From Streptomyces platensis (GTDB lineage Bacteria; Actinomycetota; Actinomycetes; Streptomycetales; Streptomycetaceae): a DNA stretch of 64,000 bases. How positions within the stretch are numbered: position 1 is the first letter of the stretch; every line of letters begins with the position of its first letter. The DNA lies in the NCBI RefSeq assembly GCF_008704855.1, contig NZ_CP023691.1, positions 2,728,001 to 2,792,000 of the forward strand, written 5' to 3'. Below, in pieces: positions 43,303 through 51,102 of this stretch. Under the pieces are notes generated by a model. That model ran no database searches, had not been told where the DNA came from, and worked only from the letters and a program-made list of their open reading frames with translations. Made by a program: the position numbers and the translations under genes.

Positions 43303-43932
43303 ATGGAGGCAGTCGTGGTATTGGAATCTGCGGACTTAGCCCGGAACCGCCCCGGGGACGCTGTGCTGAGGAAGCTCATCGAGTTGGAACCCAACGCCGT
43401 GAAGCGACTCTTCGCTCGCTGGTCGCGCAATCGGGATGTGCGGAGCTGGGCCAGCGGACTCGTCGGGGAGCGCATCACGGGTCGGCGGTTGGCCAAGTTG
43501 GGTTCGCAGTGGAAGGTGCTGCATGCCGTGCAATGGGCGAGCGGCTCGGACATCGATCATCTTGCGGTGGGGCCCACCGGTGTCTTCGCGATCAACTCCA
43601 AGCGCCACAAAGGCAAGGAGATTTGGTACGGCGACAGAGCAATCACGGTGAACCGCGTTCCCACGCGGCACATTGCGATCAGCCAGGGGGAAGCGCAGCG
43701 GATAGCGCGGGTGCTGACCCGGCATTGTGGGTTCTCGGTGGCGGTAAAGCCCGTGATCGCTGTGGTGCATGTTGCGAAGCTGACCGTCAAGAACGCGGCC
43801 CCGCCGGTACTCGTCGTCGAGGAGGTGGACCTGCCGCGCCGACTGGCGGGGATGTCGCCCGTGCTGTCTTGCGACCAGGTCGCGCGCATCTATGAGGTTG
43901 CTCGCGACGCAAGGACGTGGGCACGCGGATAG
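43303..43932 (+). CDS. NERD-domain protein
   Basis: 209 aa. The nuclease-related domain runs from about residue 50 to 160: WASGLVGERITGRRLAKLG, then SGSDIDHLAVGPTGVFAINSKRHKGK (conserved D-I-D-H and G-x-F-x-I-x-S-K) and RHIAISQGEAQRIARVLTR. NERD domains share the restriction-endonuclease-like core; here the usual Lys of the (D/E)xK motif is present in NSKRHKG. The role may be DNA processing or defence. It is convergent with the KorSA-type gene, ending 5 bases from it. Confidence 0.82.
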   Translation: MEAVVVLESADLARNRPGDAVLRKLIELEPNAVKRLFARWSRNRDVRSWASGLVGERITGRRLAKLGSQWKVLHAVQWASGSDIDHLAVGPTGVFAINSKRHKGKEIWYGDRAITVNRVPTRHIAISQGEAQRIARVLTRHCGFSVAVKPVIAVVHVAKLTVKNAAPPVLVVEEVDLPRRLAGMSPVLSCDQVARIYEVARDARTWARG

Positions 43933-43937
43933 CGGCC

Positions 43938-44705
43938 TCATGCGTCGAAGGCGTACTCCAGCACATAGGAAGCAGAGTCGAGCGTCATCTCGTTTACTTC
44001 CACCGGGTGACCGCCCGCGGCGAAGGCTGTCCGGCACACAAGGATGACGGGAGTGCCCATCGTGAGCTGGAGTGTGTCGGCTTCGTCTTGCGAAGGCATG
44101 CGCGAGCGGATTTCTTCACGGAAGTGCACCGGCTTGTGTCCCAGCTCGCCAAGCCGAGCGTAGATGCCACCAGGGCCGGTGTCCTTCTGGGTGATGGGCG
44201 AGCCAGCCACGAGATCCGCCGGCAGGTAGCTGGTGGCCAAAAGCACCGGCTTGCCGTCCAATACGAACCGTCGGCTCCGCATGCACACCGCGTCGCCGGT
44301 CTGGAGATCCAAGACGTGGGCGATCCGCTCGGGCGCCGACTGCTCGGTGACTGTCACCTGGTCCACTTCGAGCGTCCGGCCGTCGATGTCCGCTGCCCAG
44401 ATGGAACGGCCGTTTCCCCACTGCTCCTGGGACAGGCGCTTGATGCCCTGGCGCCGCAACGGCCGAAAGTCCCGGACGAAGACGCCAGCACCCTTCCGGG
44501 CCTCAGCCAGTCCTTCACTCTGTAGGACGCCGATGGCCTGCCGTGCCGTCATGCGAGCCACCTCATATGTGGCCATGAGGTCGTTCTCACCAGGCAGTCG
44601 GTCCCCGGGCCCGTACTCGCCCGCCTCGATCGCTGACTTCAATGCATCCGCGATGCGCTGGTACTTCGGCTGGCGGCTTTTGCCCTGGTTGGCCATGAAA
44701 TCCAC
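43938..44705 (-). CDS. GntR/UTRA repressor of the AICE (KorSA-like)
   Basis: 255 aa. GntR helix-turn-helix at about residues 12-75 (YQRIADALKSAIEAGEYGPG, LPGENDLMATYEVARMTARQAI) and UTRA domain (about 95-240; SYLPADLVAGSPIT). In pSAM2, KorSA of this family represses pra and thus replication and transfer. The palindromic operators at 44803-44837 in the divergent promoter are the likely targets. Confidence 0.88.
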   Translation of the reverse strand: MDFMANQGKSRQPKYQRIADALKSAIEAGEYGPGDRLPGENDLMATYEVARMTARQAIGVLQSEGLAEARKGAGVFVRDFRPLRRQGIKRLSQEQWGNGRSIWAADIDGRTLEVDQVTVTEQSAPERIAHVLDLQTGDAVCMRSRRFVLDGKPVLLATSYLPADLVAGSPITQKDTGPGGIYARLGELGHKPVHFREEIRSRMPSQDEADTLQLTMGTPVILVCRTAFAAGGHPVEVNEMTLDSASYVLEYAFDA

Positions 44706-44802
44706 CCTCCTTTCGCTTCTCTAGACAGATTACTTGCAAGTGGAGTCACCGTCCCGCCCGGGTGCCCCGCCCACTGGGATGCACGCGCTCGGAGTGAATC
44801 CG

Positions 44803-44837
44803 TTGACATCTCTAGAGATCTCTAGTTCTCTAGAGAT
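44803..44837 (+). promoter_or_regulatory. Repressor-controlled promoter with twin TCTCTAGAGA operators
   Basis: TTGACA (44803-44808, likely -35) runs into ATCTCTAGAGAT (44808-44819), and TCTCTAGAGA recurs at 44827-44836, with a further TCTCTAG half between. A partial TCTCTAGACA lies at about 44719-44728 near the repressor start. The 19-base spacing fits two dimers side by side. The arrangement closely resembles KorSA-type control of the transfer operon. Confidence 0.75.
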
Positions 44838-44876
44838 GTGAGTGCAAGTAGCAGCCCCGGATTAAAGGAGAGCTCC

Positions 44877-45206
44877 ATGCCTTCGTTCAAGATCGACACT
44901 TCGACCGCTGTCGTGTTCGTTGCGACCGCGCCGACTCCGAAGCTCGTGAACAAGCAGACCGGTGAGATCGCGGTGGACCGGGAGACCGGCGCCAAGATGA
45001 TGACGGTGGGCCTGCTCATCTCCGATGAGGGTGAGGGGAACCTCTACCAGGTGGCGATCCCGGAGACGGGTGTGCCGGAGAGCCTGAACCCGGGTACACC
45101 GGTGTCGGTGGTGGGGCTGAAGGCGCGGGACTGGGAGAACGAGTTCAACGGCCAGAAGCGCCACGGCATCTCGTTCCGCGCGGTGGCCATCACGGCGGGT
45201 GCCTGA
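44877..45206 (+). CDS. Small conserved AICE protein preceding traB
   Basis: 109 aa from ATG 44877 (AAAGGAG 7 bases before; the GTG at 44838 lies in the operator). The C-terminal HGISFRAVAIT is shared with the protein at 1162-1518. The N-terminus (SFKIDTSTAVVFVATAPTPK) is predicted beta. It is followed two bases later by traB. Conserved in this place among pSAM2-like elements, no established function. Confidence 0.8.
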   Translation: MPSFKIDTSTAVVFVATAPTPKLVNKQTGEIAVDRETGAKMMTVGLLISDEGEGNLYQVAIPETGVPESLNPGTPVSVVGLKARDWENEFNGQKRHGISFRAVAITAGA

Positions 45207-45208
45207 TC

Positions 45209-46552
45209 ATGGCGGACCTGACCACCGTTCTCGAAGCGACCGGCGCCTTAGCGGGTGTGGGTGGCCTCGGCTACGCGAAGGTTCGCGCTCCGCGTGTGTA
45301 CTGGTCGCTGGTGGGTCTGCCGATCACGTGGGGCCGGTTCACGGTGACGTACGGGGCCACGATGGATGTGTGCGGGCTGACGGTGCGGCCGTCGGGTCTG
45401 CGGGCGTTCGTGGTCCGCAATGTCGCCCGCCGGGAAGTCCAGCCGGCCCCGCCCAAGGTCCGTCGCGTCCGGGGTACTTCGACCGGGCTGCGGGTCTTGC
45501 TGCGGCTCCCGGCCGGCCTCGAACCGACGGATGTGGCGGCGGCCTCAGAGCGGCTGCGGCACGCCTGGGGCGTCCACTCGGTCAACGTGGTGGAGACCAA
45601 GCCGGGTTTCGTCGAGCTGCGGATGACGGGCTATGACGTGCTCAAGCGGGTGCGGATGCCGCGTCGCCTCAGGGCCGGGTCGATGGTCGTGCCGGTGGCT
45701 CTGCGCGATGACGGGACCGCGTTCGTGCGCGACTACCGCAAGGTCCCGCACGCGCTGACGCTGGGCGCGAACCAGTCCGGCAAGTCGATGTATCAGCGCA
45801 ACCTGATCACCGGTCTGGCCAAGCTGTCGGTGGGCTTGGTCGGCATCGACTGCAAGCGCGGGGTGGAGCAGAGTGCCTACGCGCCCCGGCTCTCCGCGCT
45901 AGCGACCACACCGGAGATGGCCTCCGAGCTGCTGGATGTGCTGGTCGCGGAGATGGAATCCCGCTTCGACCTGCTCAGCGCTCATGGCGTCTCCGACCTG
46001 TGGGACCTGCCCGAGAAGGTGCGGCCGGTGCCGCTGGTGGTCCTCGTCGACGAGGTGGCGGAGCTGTTCTTGACCGCCGCGAAGAAGGATGAGGAACGCC
46101 GCGACCGGATGGTCATGCAGATGGTTCGCCTGGGGCAGATGGCCCGTGCGATCGGCATCTACCTGGAGATCTGCGGGCAGCGCTTCGGATCCGAACTCGG
46201 CAAGGGCGCCACGATGCTCCGCGCTCAGCTGACCGGCCGGGTCATCCATCGGGTCAACGACAAGCAGACCGCTGAGATGGGCCTGGGCGATGTGGCACCG
46301 GAGGCGGTGTTCGCCGTCACCACGATTGCGCCCGACCGGCCCGGTGTCGCGGTGGCCGGTGACTCCTCCGGCGGCTGGTCGCGCATCCGCACCCCGGAAA
46401 CCTCGCCCGCTGAAGCGGCGGCGGTCTGCCGGGAGCATGCCCACCTCACGCCGGAGCTGCCCGCTCTGGCTCCGTTCCGGCCGGCCGCTCCCGCCGAGCC
46501 GATGACTGACGACGCGCCGTCGCTGATCAAGCCCCGGCCCATCACCGACTAA
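45209..46552 (+). CDS. traB: FtsK/SpoIIIE-type conjugal DNA translocase (TraB/TraSA-like)
   Basis: 447 aa from ATG 45209. N-terminal membrane-associated segment, then Walker A GANQSGKS (residues 186-193) and Walker B VVLVDEVAEL (Asp at about 281), with ICGQRFGSELG and VIHRVNDKQTAEMGLGD as further translocase motifs. It forms a hexameric pore-motor that moves double-stranded element DNA across the hyphal septum or mating junction. Codon 14 is TTA (45248-45250), so full translation should need bldA tRNA, tying transfer to differentiation. Confidence 0.93.
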   Translation: MADLTTVLEATGALAGVGGLGYAKVRAPRVYWSLVGLPITWGRFTVTYGATMDVCGLTVRPSGLRAFVVRNVARREVQPAPPKVRRVRGTSTGLRVLLRLPAGLEPTDVAAASERLRHAWGVHSVNVVETKPGFVELRMTGYDVLKRVRMPRRLRAGSMVVPVALRDDGTAFVRDYRKVPHALTLGANQSGKSMYQRNLITGLAKLSVGLVGIDCKRGVEQSAYAPRLSALATTPEMASELLDVLVAEMESRFDLLSAHGVSDLWDLPEKVRPVPLVVLVDEVAELFLTAAKKDEERRDRMVMQMVRLGQMARAIGIYLEICGQRFGSELGKGATMLRAQLTGRVIHRVNDKQTAEMGLGDVAPEAVFAVTTIAPDRPGVAVAGDSSGGWSRIRTPETSPAEAAAVCREHAHLTPELPALAPFRPAAPAEPMTDDAPSLIKPRPITD

Positions 46553-46641
46553 CACCCCCGCTCCACGGTCGGCGTGACCGCCTCACGCCAAGTCCCTAGC
46601 ACCGCCATGCCCAAAACGGGCTCACACGAAGGAGAACAGCC

Positions 46642-46842
46642 ATGGCACGTGACCGCCGCAGCAACAGCGACTCCGCCAAGGACCGCCGCCTGACCGGTCG
46701 GCTCCAGAACTCCGCGCAGGCCTACTGCCAGCGCGACGACGCCGACGGCGACTTCGGCTCGGCCGTGCTGAACGGCTGCGTGACCACCAGCCCGAAGGAC
46801 TACCCGCCCGCCGGCCACGGCTACCCGAGCGACGAGAGCTGA
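46642..46842 (+). CDS. Small hydrophilic AICE protein
   Basis: 66 aa, ATG after AAGGAG. Very polar, with two cysteines (AYCQRDDADG, NGCVTTS). No domain recognised. It lies in the traB-spd interval in the same direction, 5 bases before the next gene. Confidence 0.6.
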   Translation: MARDRRSNSDSAKDRRLTGRLQNSAQAYCQRDDADGDFGSAVLNGCVTTSPKDYPPAGHGYPSDES

Positions 46843-46847
46843 CCGCC

Positions 46848-47030
46848 GTGGCTGCCAAGAAGCCCGCAGCCTGCAAGACGGCTTCGAAGAAGCGGTGCCC
46901 GGACTGCAAGGACGTCGGTCAGATCTCCGAAACCTTCCAGGTCGGTGCCCGCAAGAAGCGCGACAGCCCGCACAAGCAGGAGGCGCTGTGCCTGACCTGC
47001 TGGGGCTCCGGCGAAGCCCCCACCGCCTGA
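46848..47030 (+). CDS. Small CxxC zinc-binding-type AICE protein
   Basis: 60 aa from GTG 46848. Residues: CPDCKDVGQI at about 18-27 and CLTCWGSGEAP at about 48-58, giving a CxxC-N26-CxxCxGxG knuckle like that in the 37-aa peptide at 3030-3143. A basic N-terminus (MAAKKPAACKTASKKR) suggests nucleic acid binding. Function unknown. Confidence 0.65.
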   Translation: MAAKKPAACKTASKKRCPDCKDVGQISETFQVGARKKRDSPHKQEALCLTCWGSGEAPTA

Positions 47031-47101
47031 ATCGCCGAGTGCCGGGCGGCGGACGCAAGAGCCCTGCCCGGCCCGGCCCAAATCTGGAAGAAGGAACCGC
47101 G

Positions 47102-47830
47102 ATGCGCTCCAAGCTCCGCTTCGACGCCGTGCTCGTTCAGGCCGTGATCGCCGGTGCCCTGTCCTTCGCCCACCTCCACGACATCGCCGAAGCGGCCGGC
47201 CAGCACGGCTGGAAGGCATGGGCCTATCCGATCAGCGTCGACCTGCTGTTCGTCGCCGCCTGGCGCCGACTGCGGGCACTGCGCGCTGATGACCGAACGG
47301 CCCGCGCCGCCTGGACCTGGTTCGTGATCGCCCTGGCCGCGTCCCTCGGCGCGAACATCGCCACCGCCGGACTCCTCGACCTGGGCGCCGTACCGGCCTG
47401 GCTGCGCATCCTCGTCGCCGGATGGCCCGCCCTGGCCTTCCTCGGCGGCACCCTCCTCGCCCACACACCCACCACACCACCGGCAGAAGCAGCACCCGCT
47501 GCGGCACCCGCCCCGGTCGATGAGATCAGCGTGGACCGCGCTCCGGAGAACCCTCCGGCACCGCTCCCGCCCACGAACCCGACCGTGGCCGCACCGGAAT
47601 TGGTGCCTGAGGTGGCCGATGAGCCTGTCGAGCCTGCCCCGGTTGCTCCAGCGCCTGAGCCTGCCCCCGTATCGGTTCCCGCGGTTCCTCCGGCGCTGCT
47701 CGATCACGCCCGGAAGATCGCCGACACCCACCACACCGCGACCGGCTCCCCGATCGACCGCGACACCCTGCGCGCCCGGCTCGGCGTTCCGCCCGTGCTC
47801 GCTGACGCCATCACCGCTCAACTCGCCTGA
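47102..47830 (+). CDS. DUF2637-type membrane protein (SpdB-like)
   Basis: 242 aa. Residues 1-125 carry about four membrane segments (FDAVLVQAVIAGALSFAHLHD, WAYPISVDLLFVAAWRR, WFVIALAASLGANIATAG, ILVAGWPALAFLGGTLLA), the DUF2637 pattern. A Pro/Ala-rich linker leads to a cytoplasmic helical tail (LLDHARKIADTHHTATGSPI, a possible winged-helix half). In Streptomyces plasmids such proteins act in intramycelial spread with TraB. Confidence 0.78.
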   Translation: MRSKLRFDAVLVQAVIAGALSFAHLHDIAEAAGQHGWKAWAYPISVDLLFVAAWRRLRALRADDRTARAAWTWFVIALAASLGANIATAGLLDLGAVPAWLRILVAGWPALAFLGGTLLAHTPTTPPAEAAPAAAPAPVDEISVDRAPENPPAPLPPTNPTVAAPELVPEVADEPVEPAPVAPAPEPAPVSVPAVPPALLDHARKIADTHHTATGSPIDRDTLRARLGVPPVLADAITAQLA

Positions 47831-47841
47831 AAGGAAGTCTC

Positions 47842-48030
47842 ATGGCTCGGCCGAACCGCTTCTACGACGTGATCCGCATCGGCCCCGTCCAGGTCGGCAG
47901 CCACCACGACGGCCGCGGAGGCACCAAGCACACCGCCGCCTGCACCGCGCCCGGCTGCGGCTTCTCCGCCGACTACCGCGACCGCTCTGCCGCCGAACTC
48001 GCCGCCCGCACCCACCGCTGCAACCCCTGA
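47842..48030 (+). CDS. Mobile-element transfer protein (SpdA-type)
   Basis: 62 aa from ATG 47842 (AAAGGAAG upstream). Sequence elements FYDVIRIGPVQVGSHHDGRG, HTAACTAPGCGFSADY and HRCNP are those of the small transfer proteins found in pSAM2-like elements, with three cysteines and two histidines that could bind zinc. Role in plasmid spread is known only by genetic association in this family. Confidence 0.75.
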   Translation: MARPNRFYDVIRIGPVQVGSHHDGRGGTKHTAACTAPGCGFSADYRDRSAAELAARTHRCNP

Positions 48031-48043
48031 GGAAAGGTCCCAG

Positions 48044-48355
48044 ATGTTCACCCCGAAATACCCGGCCCCCGACACCGCCCCGGCTCCGCTCGTCGTGCGG
48101 CTCGTCCCGGAGGACGAAGAGCGAGCCTCCACCGCTCTCGCGCCGTCCGCTCAGCCGCAGATGCCCGCGCCGCCCACCCGCCGCACGGTGCAGCTCACCC
48201 CGGCCGGTGTGGTCACGGTCGCGGCCGGCGGGACCGCCGTGGTGCTCGTGGTCGGCACGGTCCTGGTCTCCATGCTCCTCGCCGTCGCCCTCACCGCCGT
48301 CTCCGTCGCGGTCTGCGCCGTCGTCCTGCGCTCGCTCCTCAACAACCACCGCTGA
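48044..48355 (+). CDS. Small SpdD-like membrane protein
   Basis: 103 aa. A polar N-terminal half (about 45 residues) is followed by a hydrophobic hairpin (VVTVAAGGTAVVLVVGTVLV, SMLLAVALTAVSVAVCAVVL) and a short basic end. Placement among the spd genes, 13 bases after the previous one, and topology are consistent with a spread protein. No catalytic features. Confidence 0.72.
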   Translation: MFTPKYPAPDTAPAPLVVRLVPEDEERASTALAPSAQPQMPAPPTRRTVQLTPAGVVTVAAGGTAVVLVVGTVLVSMLLAVALTAVSVAVCAVVLRSLLNNHR

Positions 48356-48446
48356 ACGGCCCCCGGGGCGGCCTCGGTCGCCAAACTTCCGCCGCCCCGG
48401 GCGCCTGCACCCCTTCCAGACCTCATCGACCCGAAAGGGACTCCCA

Positions 48447-48632
48447 ATGATGCCCGAAGGCGCCACCCGCACCCGTCGCTGCCGCGACTGCGACGGCTTC
48501 CCCATCGTCGCCATCACCACCGGCCGTACGACCACCGACGGCTCCCGCCACACCGCCACCGTCGCCTGCCGCACCTGCGACGGCACCGGCACCGTCCACC
48601 CGGCGCACGCTCGGCAGGTGAGCCGTGTCTGA
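48447..48632 (+). CDS. Small DnaJ-type zinc-knuckle AICE protein
   Basis: 61 aa from ATG 48447 (GAAAGGGA upstream). Motifs CRDCDGFP (about residues 12-19) and CRTCDGTGTVHP (about 43-54) give a paired CxxC knuckle. It overlaps the next gene by 8 bases. This is the third such knuckle protein in the two elements, implying a shared unknown function. Confidence 0.68.
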   Translation: MMPEGATRTRRCRDCDGFPIVAITTGRTTTDGSRHTATVACRTCDGTGTVHPAHARQVSRV

Positions 48633-48816
48633 CCTCACCCCCACCCCCGACTTCCCCGGCATCCGGATCGGCAAGGAAGGGCCCTACGGCCCCGCCTACG
48701 CCGACTACGCCTGCCGCTGCGGTCAGAGCGCCGGCACCACCAATGGCGGCAGCGTGGAAGCCCTGGTCGACGAATACACCGACCACAAGAACGCCTGCCA
48801 GGGACGGCGGGCATGA
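48625..48816 (+). CDS. Small conserved AICE protein
   Basis: 63 aa from GTG 48625. FPGIRIGKEGPYGPAYADYA then CRCGQSAG and a terminal CQGRRA. It is a compact protein with three cysteines. Start and stop overlap both neighbours (ATGA with the methyltransferase at 48813), so it is translationally coupled. Function unknown. Confidence 0.68.
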   Translation: MSDLTPTPDFPGIRIGKEGPYGPAYADYACRCGQSAGTTNGGSVEALVDEYTDHKNACQGRRA

Positions 48817-49520
48817 ACACGGCCCCGCGGAACGGGCTTCGCGTCCTCGACCTGTTCTCCTGCTCCGGCGGCGCCGGCATGGGCTACCACCGCGCCGGCT
48901 TCGACGTCGACGGCGTCGACATCGCCGACCGGCCCCGCTATCCCTTCGCCTTCCACCGCGTCGACGCCCTGGAACACCTCGCCCGGCTCATTGCCTCGGG
49001 CGACATCGAGCGCTACGCCCTGGTCCACAACTCCCCGCCCTGCCAGGCCAGCTGCGCCCTGACGGTGGGCACCAACCGCTCCCGCGGCTGGGGCGGCGAG
49101 CACACCCAGCTCATCCCCGAACTCCGCACGCTGCTCGATGCCTCCGGCCTCCCGTACGTCATCGAGCAACCCAACGGCAAAGCCCCTGTCCGCCCGGACC
49201 TGCGCCTGTGCGGAGAGTCCTTCGGCCTCGGCGTACTGCGCCACCGCACCTTCGAACTCGGCCGCTGGGCCACCCCGCAACCGGCCCACCCCCGTCACCG
49301 GGGCTACGTACGTGGCCACCGCCACGGCGTCCGCCGCGAGGGCCCCTACGTCGCCGCATACGGCTCCGGGGGCGGCAAGGCCACCGTGCCCGAGATGCAG
49401 ACCGCGATGGGCATCACCTGGACCGACGTCCGTGAAGAACTCACCGAAGCCATCCCCCCGGCCTTCACCCAATGGATCGGCACCGCCTTCCTCACCTGCC
49501 GGCAGGAGGTCCTGCTGTGA
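48813..49520 (+). CDS. Orphan cytosine-C5 DNA methyltransferase (phage-type)
   Basis: 235 aa. Motif I VLDLFSCSGGAGMGY at residues 11-25; motif IV NSPPCQAS with catalytic Cys77; motif VI VIEQPNG (E-Q-P rather than E-N-V) at about 116-122; motif VIII RHRTFEL at about 143-149. The target-recognition region is very short, as in phage-encoded enzymes. No restriction endonuclease is adjacent, so it more likely protects the element from host restriction or marks its DNA than forms a restriction system. Its stop overlaps the repSA start. Confidence 0.88.
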   Translation: MNTAPRNGLRVLDLFSCSGGAGMGYHRAGFDVDGVDIADRPRYPFAFHRVDALEHLARLIASGDIERYALVHNSPPCQASCALTVGTNRSRGWGGEHTQLIPELRTLLDASGLPYVIEQPNGKAPVRPDLRLCGESFGLGVLRHRTFELGRWATPQPAHPRHRGYVRGHRHGVRREGPYVAAYGSGGGKATVPEMQTAMGITWTDVREELTEAIPPAFTQWIGTAFLTCRQEVLL

Positions 49521-50917
49521 CCGACTCCGCCACCCTGGCGGGCCTGGACCCGACCACCCTGGGCGATCTGCTCCGGGTGGCCGGGGCCCCCGGCTTCGAC
49601 CGCTGGCAAGACCAGATCCGCCGCACCGGCGGCTGCTCCGACCCGATCCACCTCACCGGCTCCACCAAGACCCTCGACCCGGCCACCGGCACCGTCCTGC
49701 ACGCCTACTCCACCGACGTCGAGCCCGGTGGACGACTCCGCCTCGCCTGCGGCAACCGTCGAGCCTCCCGCTGTCCCTCCTGCGCCTGGACCTACGCGGG
49801 CGACACCTACCACCTCATCCGCGCCGGCCTGACCGGCAACCCCGACAAGGGCACTCCGGAGACCGTCCGCGACCACCCCCGCGTCTTCGCCACCCTCACG
49901 GCCCCGAGCTTCGGCCCGGTCCACAACCGCCCCGGCCACCGCCCGTGCCGCTGCGGCAACCACCACCCCGACGACGCACCCGTACTCGGCACCGCCCTCG
50001 ACCCGGACACCTACGACTACGCCGGCGCCGTGCTGTGGAACAACCATGCCGGACACCTCTGGCGCTACGTCACCATCTACCTCCCACGCGAGTTGGCCAA
50101 GCACGCCGGCCTCACGCAGCGCGCCCTCAAGGAACAGCTCCGCGTCTCGTACGGCAAGGTCGCCGAGTACCAAAAGCGTGGCGCCATCCACTTCCACGCC
50201 GTCATCCGCTTCGACGGCCCCGACGGCCCCGACACCGAACCCCCGTCCTGGGCCACCCTCGACCTGCTCACCGACGCCCTACAGGCCGCGGCTGCCCGCG
50301 CGGAAGTCGCTCTGCCTGCGGCCGGTGACCAGCCTGCCCGCGTCCTGCGCTGGGGCACCCAGCTCGATGTCCAGCCCATCGGCGCCTTCGGCGGCGGCGA
50401 AGACCTCACCGAACAGGCCGTCGCCTCCTACGTCGCCAAGTACGCCACCAAGGCCGCCGAAGCCACCGGCACCGTCGACCGCCGCATCGGTGAACTCGCC
50501 GAACTCGACAAGCTCCCCGACCTGCCCGACCACACCCGGCGCCTCATCCGCGCCTGCTGGGACCTCGACGAGCTGTACCCCGACCGGCGCCTCTGGGCCT
50601 GGGCCCACATGCTCGGCTTCCGCGGCCACTTCTCCACCAAATCCCGCCGCTACTCCACCACCCTCGGCGCCCTGCGCCAGGTCCGCGCCGACTACCGCGC
50701 CGCCCAACAACGCGCCGCCCTCGGCCTGCCCAACCCCGACGACAACCCCAAAGCCACCACGCTCGTCGTCGCCCACTGGACCTACGCCGGCCACGGCCAC
50801 ACCCCCGGCGAATCCTGGCTCGCCGCCAACATCGCCCGCGACATCCAGCACAACCGCGACACCGCACGCCAAGCACGCGCCGAACTCGACAACGAAGAAG
50901 GAGACAACCGGACATGA
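49517..50917 (+). CDS. repSA: RepSA-family replication initiator
   Basis: 466 aa from GTG 49517 with AGGAGG upstream, overlapping the methyltransferase stop. Zinc-type cysteines CGNRRASRCPSCAW (about 82-95) and HRPCRCGNHH, FATLTAPSFGPVH, AEYQKRGAIHFHAVIRFDG with the HFHAV metal motif, and SYVAKYATKAAEAT (catalytic tyrosines of rolling-circle type). pSAM2 RepSA is 459 aa. It should nick an origin nearby and replicate the excised form before transfer. Coupled to xis (ATGA). Confidence 0.9.
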   Translation: MTDSATLAGLDPTTLGDLLRVAGAPGFDRWQDQIRRTGGCSDPIHLTGSTKTLDPATGTVLHAYSTDVEPGGRLRLACGNRRASRCPSCAWTYAGDTYHLIRAGLTGNPDKGTPETVRDHPRVFATLTAPSFGPVHNRPGHRPCRCGNHHPDDAPVLGTALDPDTYDYAGAVLWNNHAGHLWRYVTIYLPRELAKHAGLTQRALKEQLRVSYGKVAEYQKRGAIHFHAVIRFDGPDGPDTEPPSWATLDLLTDALQAAAARAEVALPAAGDQPARVLRWGTQLDVQPIGAFGGGEDLTEQAVASYVAKYATKAAEATGTVDRRIGELAELDKLPDLPDHTRRLIRACWDLDELYPDRRLWAWAHMLGFRGHFSTKSRRYSTTLGALRQVRADYRAAQQRAALGLPNPDDNPKATTLVVAHWTYAGHGHTPGESWLAANIARDIQHNRDTARQARAELDNEEGDNRT

Positions 50918-51102
50918 CCACCGCCCCTGGACAGCTGCTGACCGTGCCGGAGGTCATGGTGCGGCTGAGGCTCGGCCGCTCGAAGGTCTACGACCTGATG
51001 CGCTCCAAGCGCCTCATCTCCATCACCGAGGGCCGCGCCCGCCGCATCCCCGAAAACGCAGTGCAGGACTACATCCGCGACCGGATCGAGGAGGCCGCCT
51101 GA
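50914..51102 (+). CDS. xis: Excisionase (Xis)
   Basis: 62 aa. Helix-turn-helix of the MerR/HTH_17 type: TVPEVMVRLRLGRSKVYDLM, then LISITEGRARRIPENAVQDYI. This is the size and fold of pSAM2 Xis, which together with Int excises the element. It overlaps repSA (ATGA at 50914-50917) and int (TGATG at 51100-51104), so the three are one translational unit. Confidence 0.9.
   Translation: MTTAPGQLLTVPEVMVRLRLGRSKVYDLMRSKRLISITEGRARRIPENAVQDYIRDRIEEAA

Noticed and set aside
46642..47030. A toxin-antitoxin pair in the traB-spd interval
   Set aside because: The two small proteins have no toxin or antitoxin features and match the pattern of AICE accessory genes instead.
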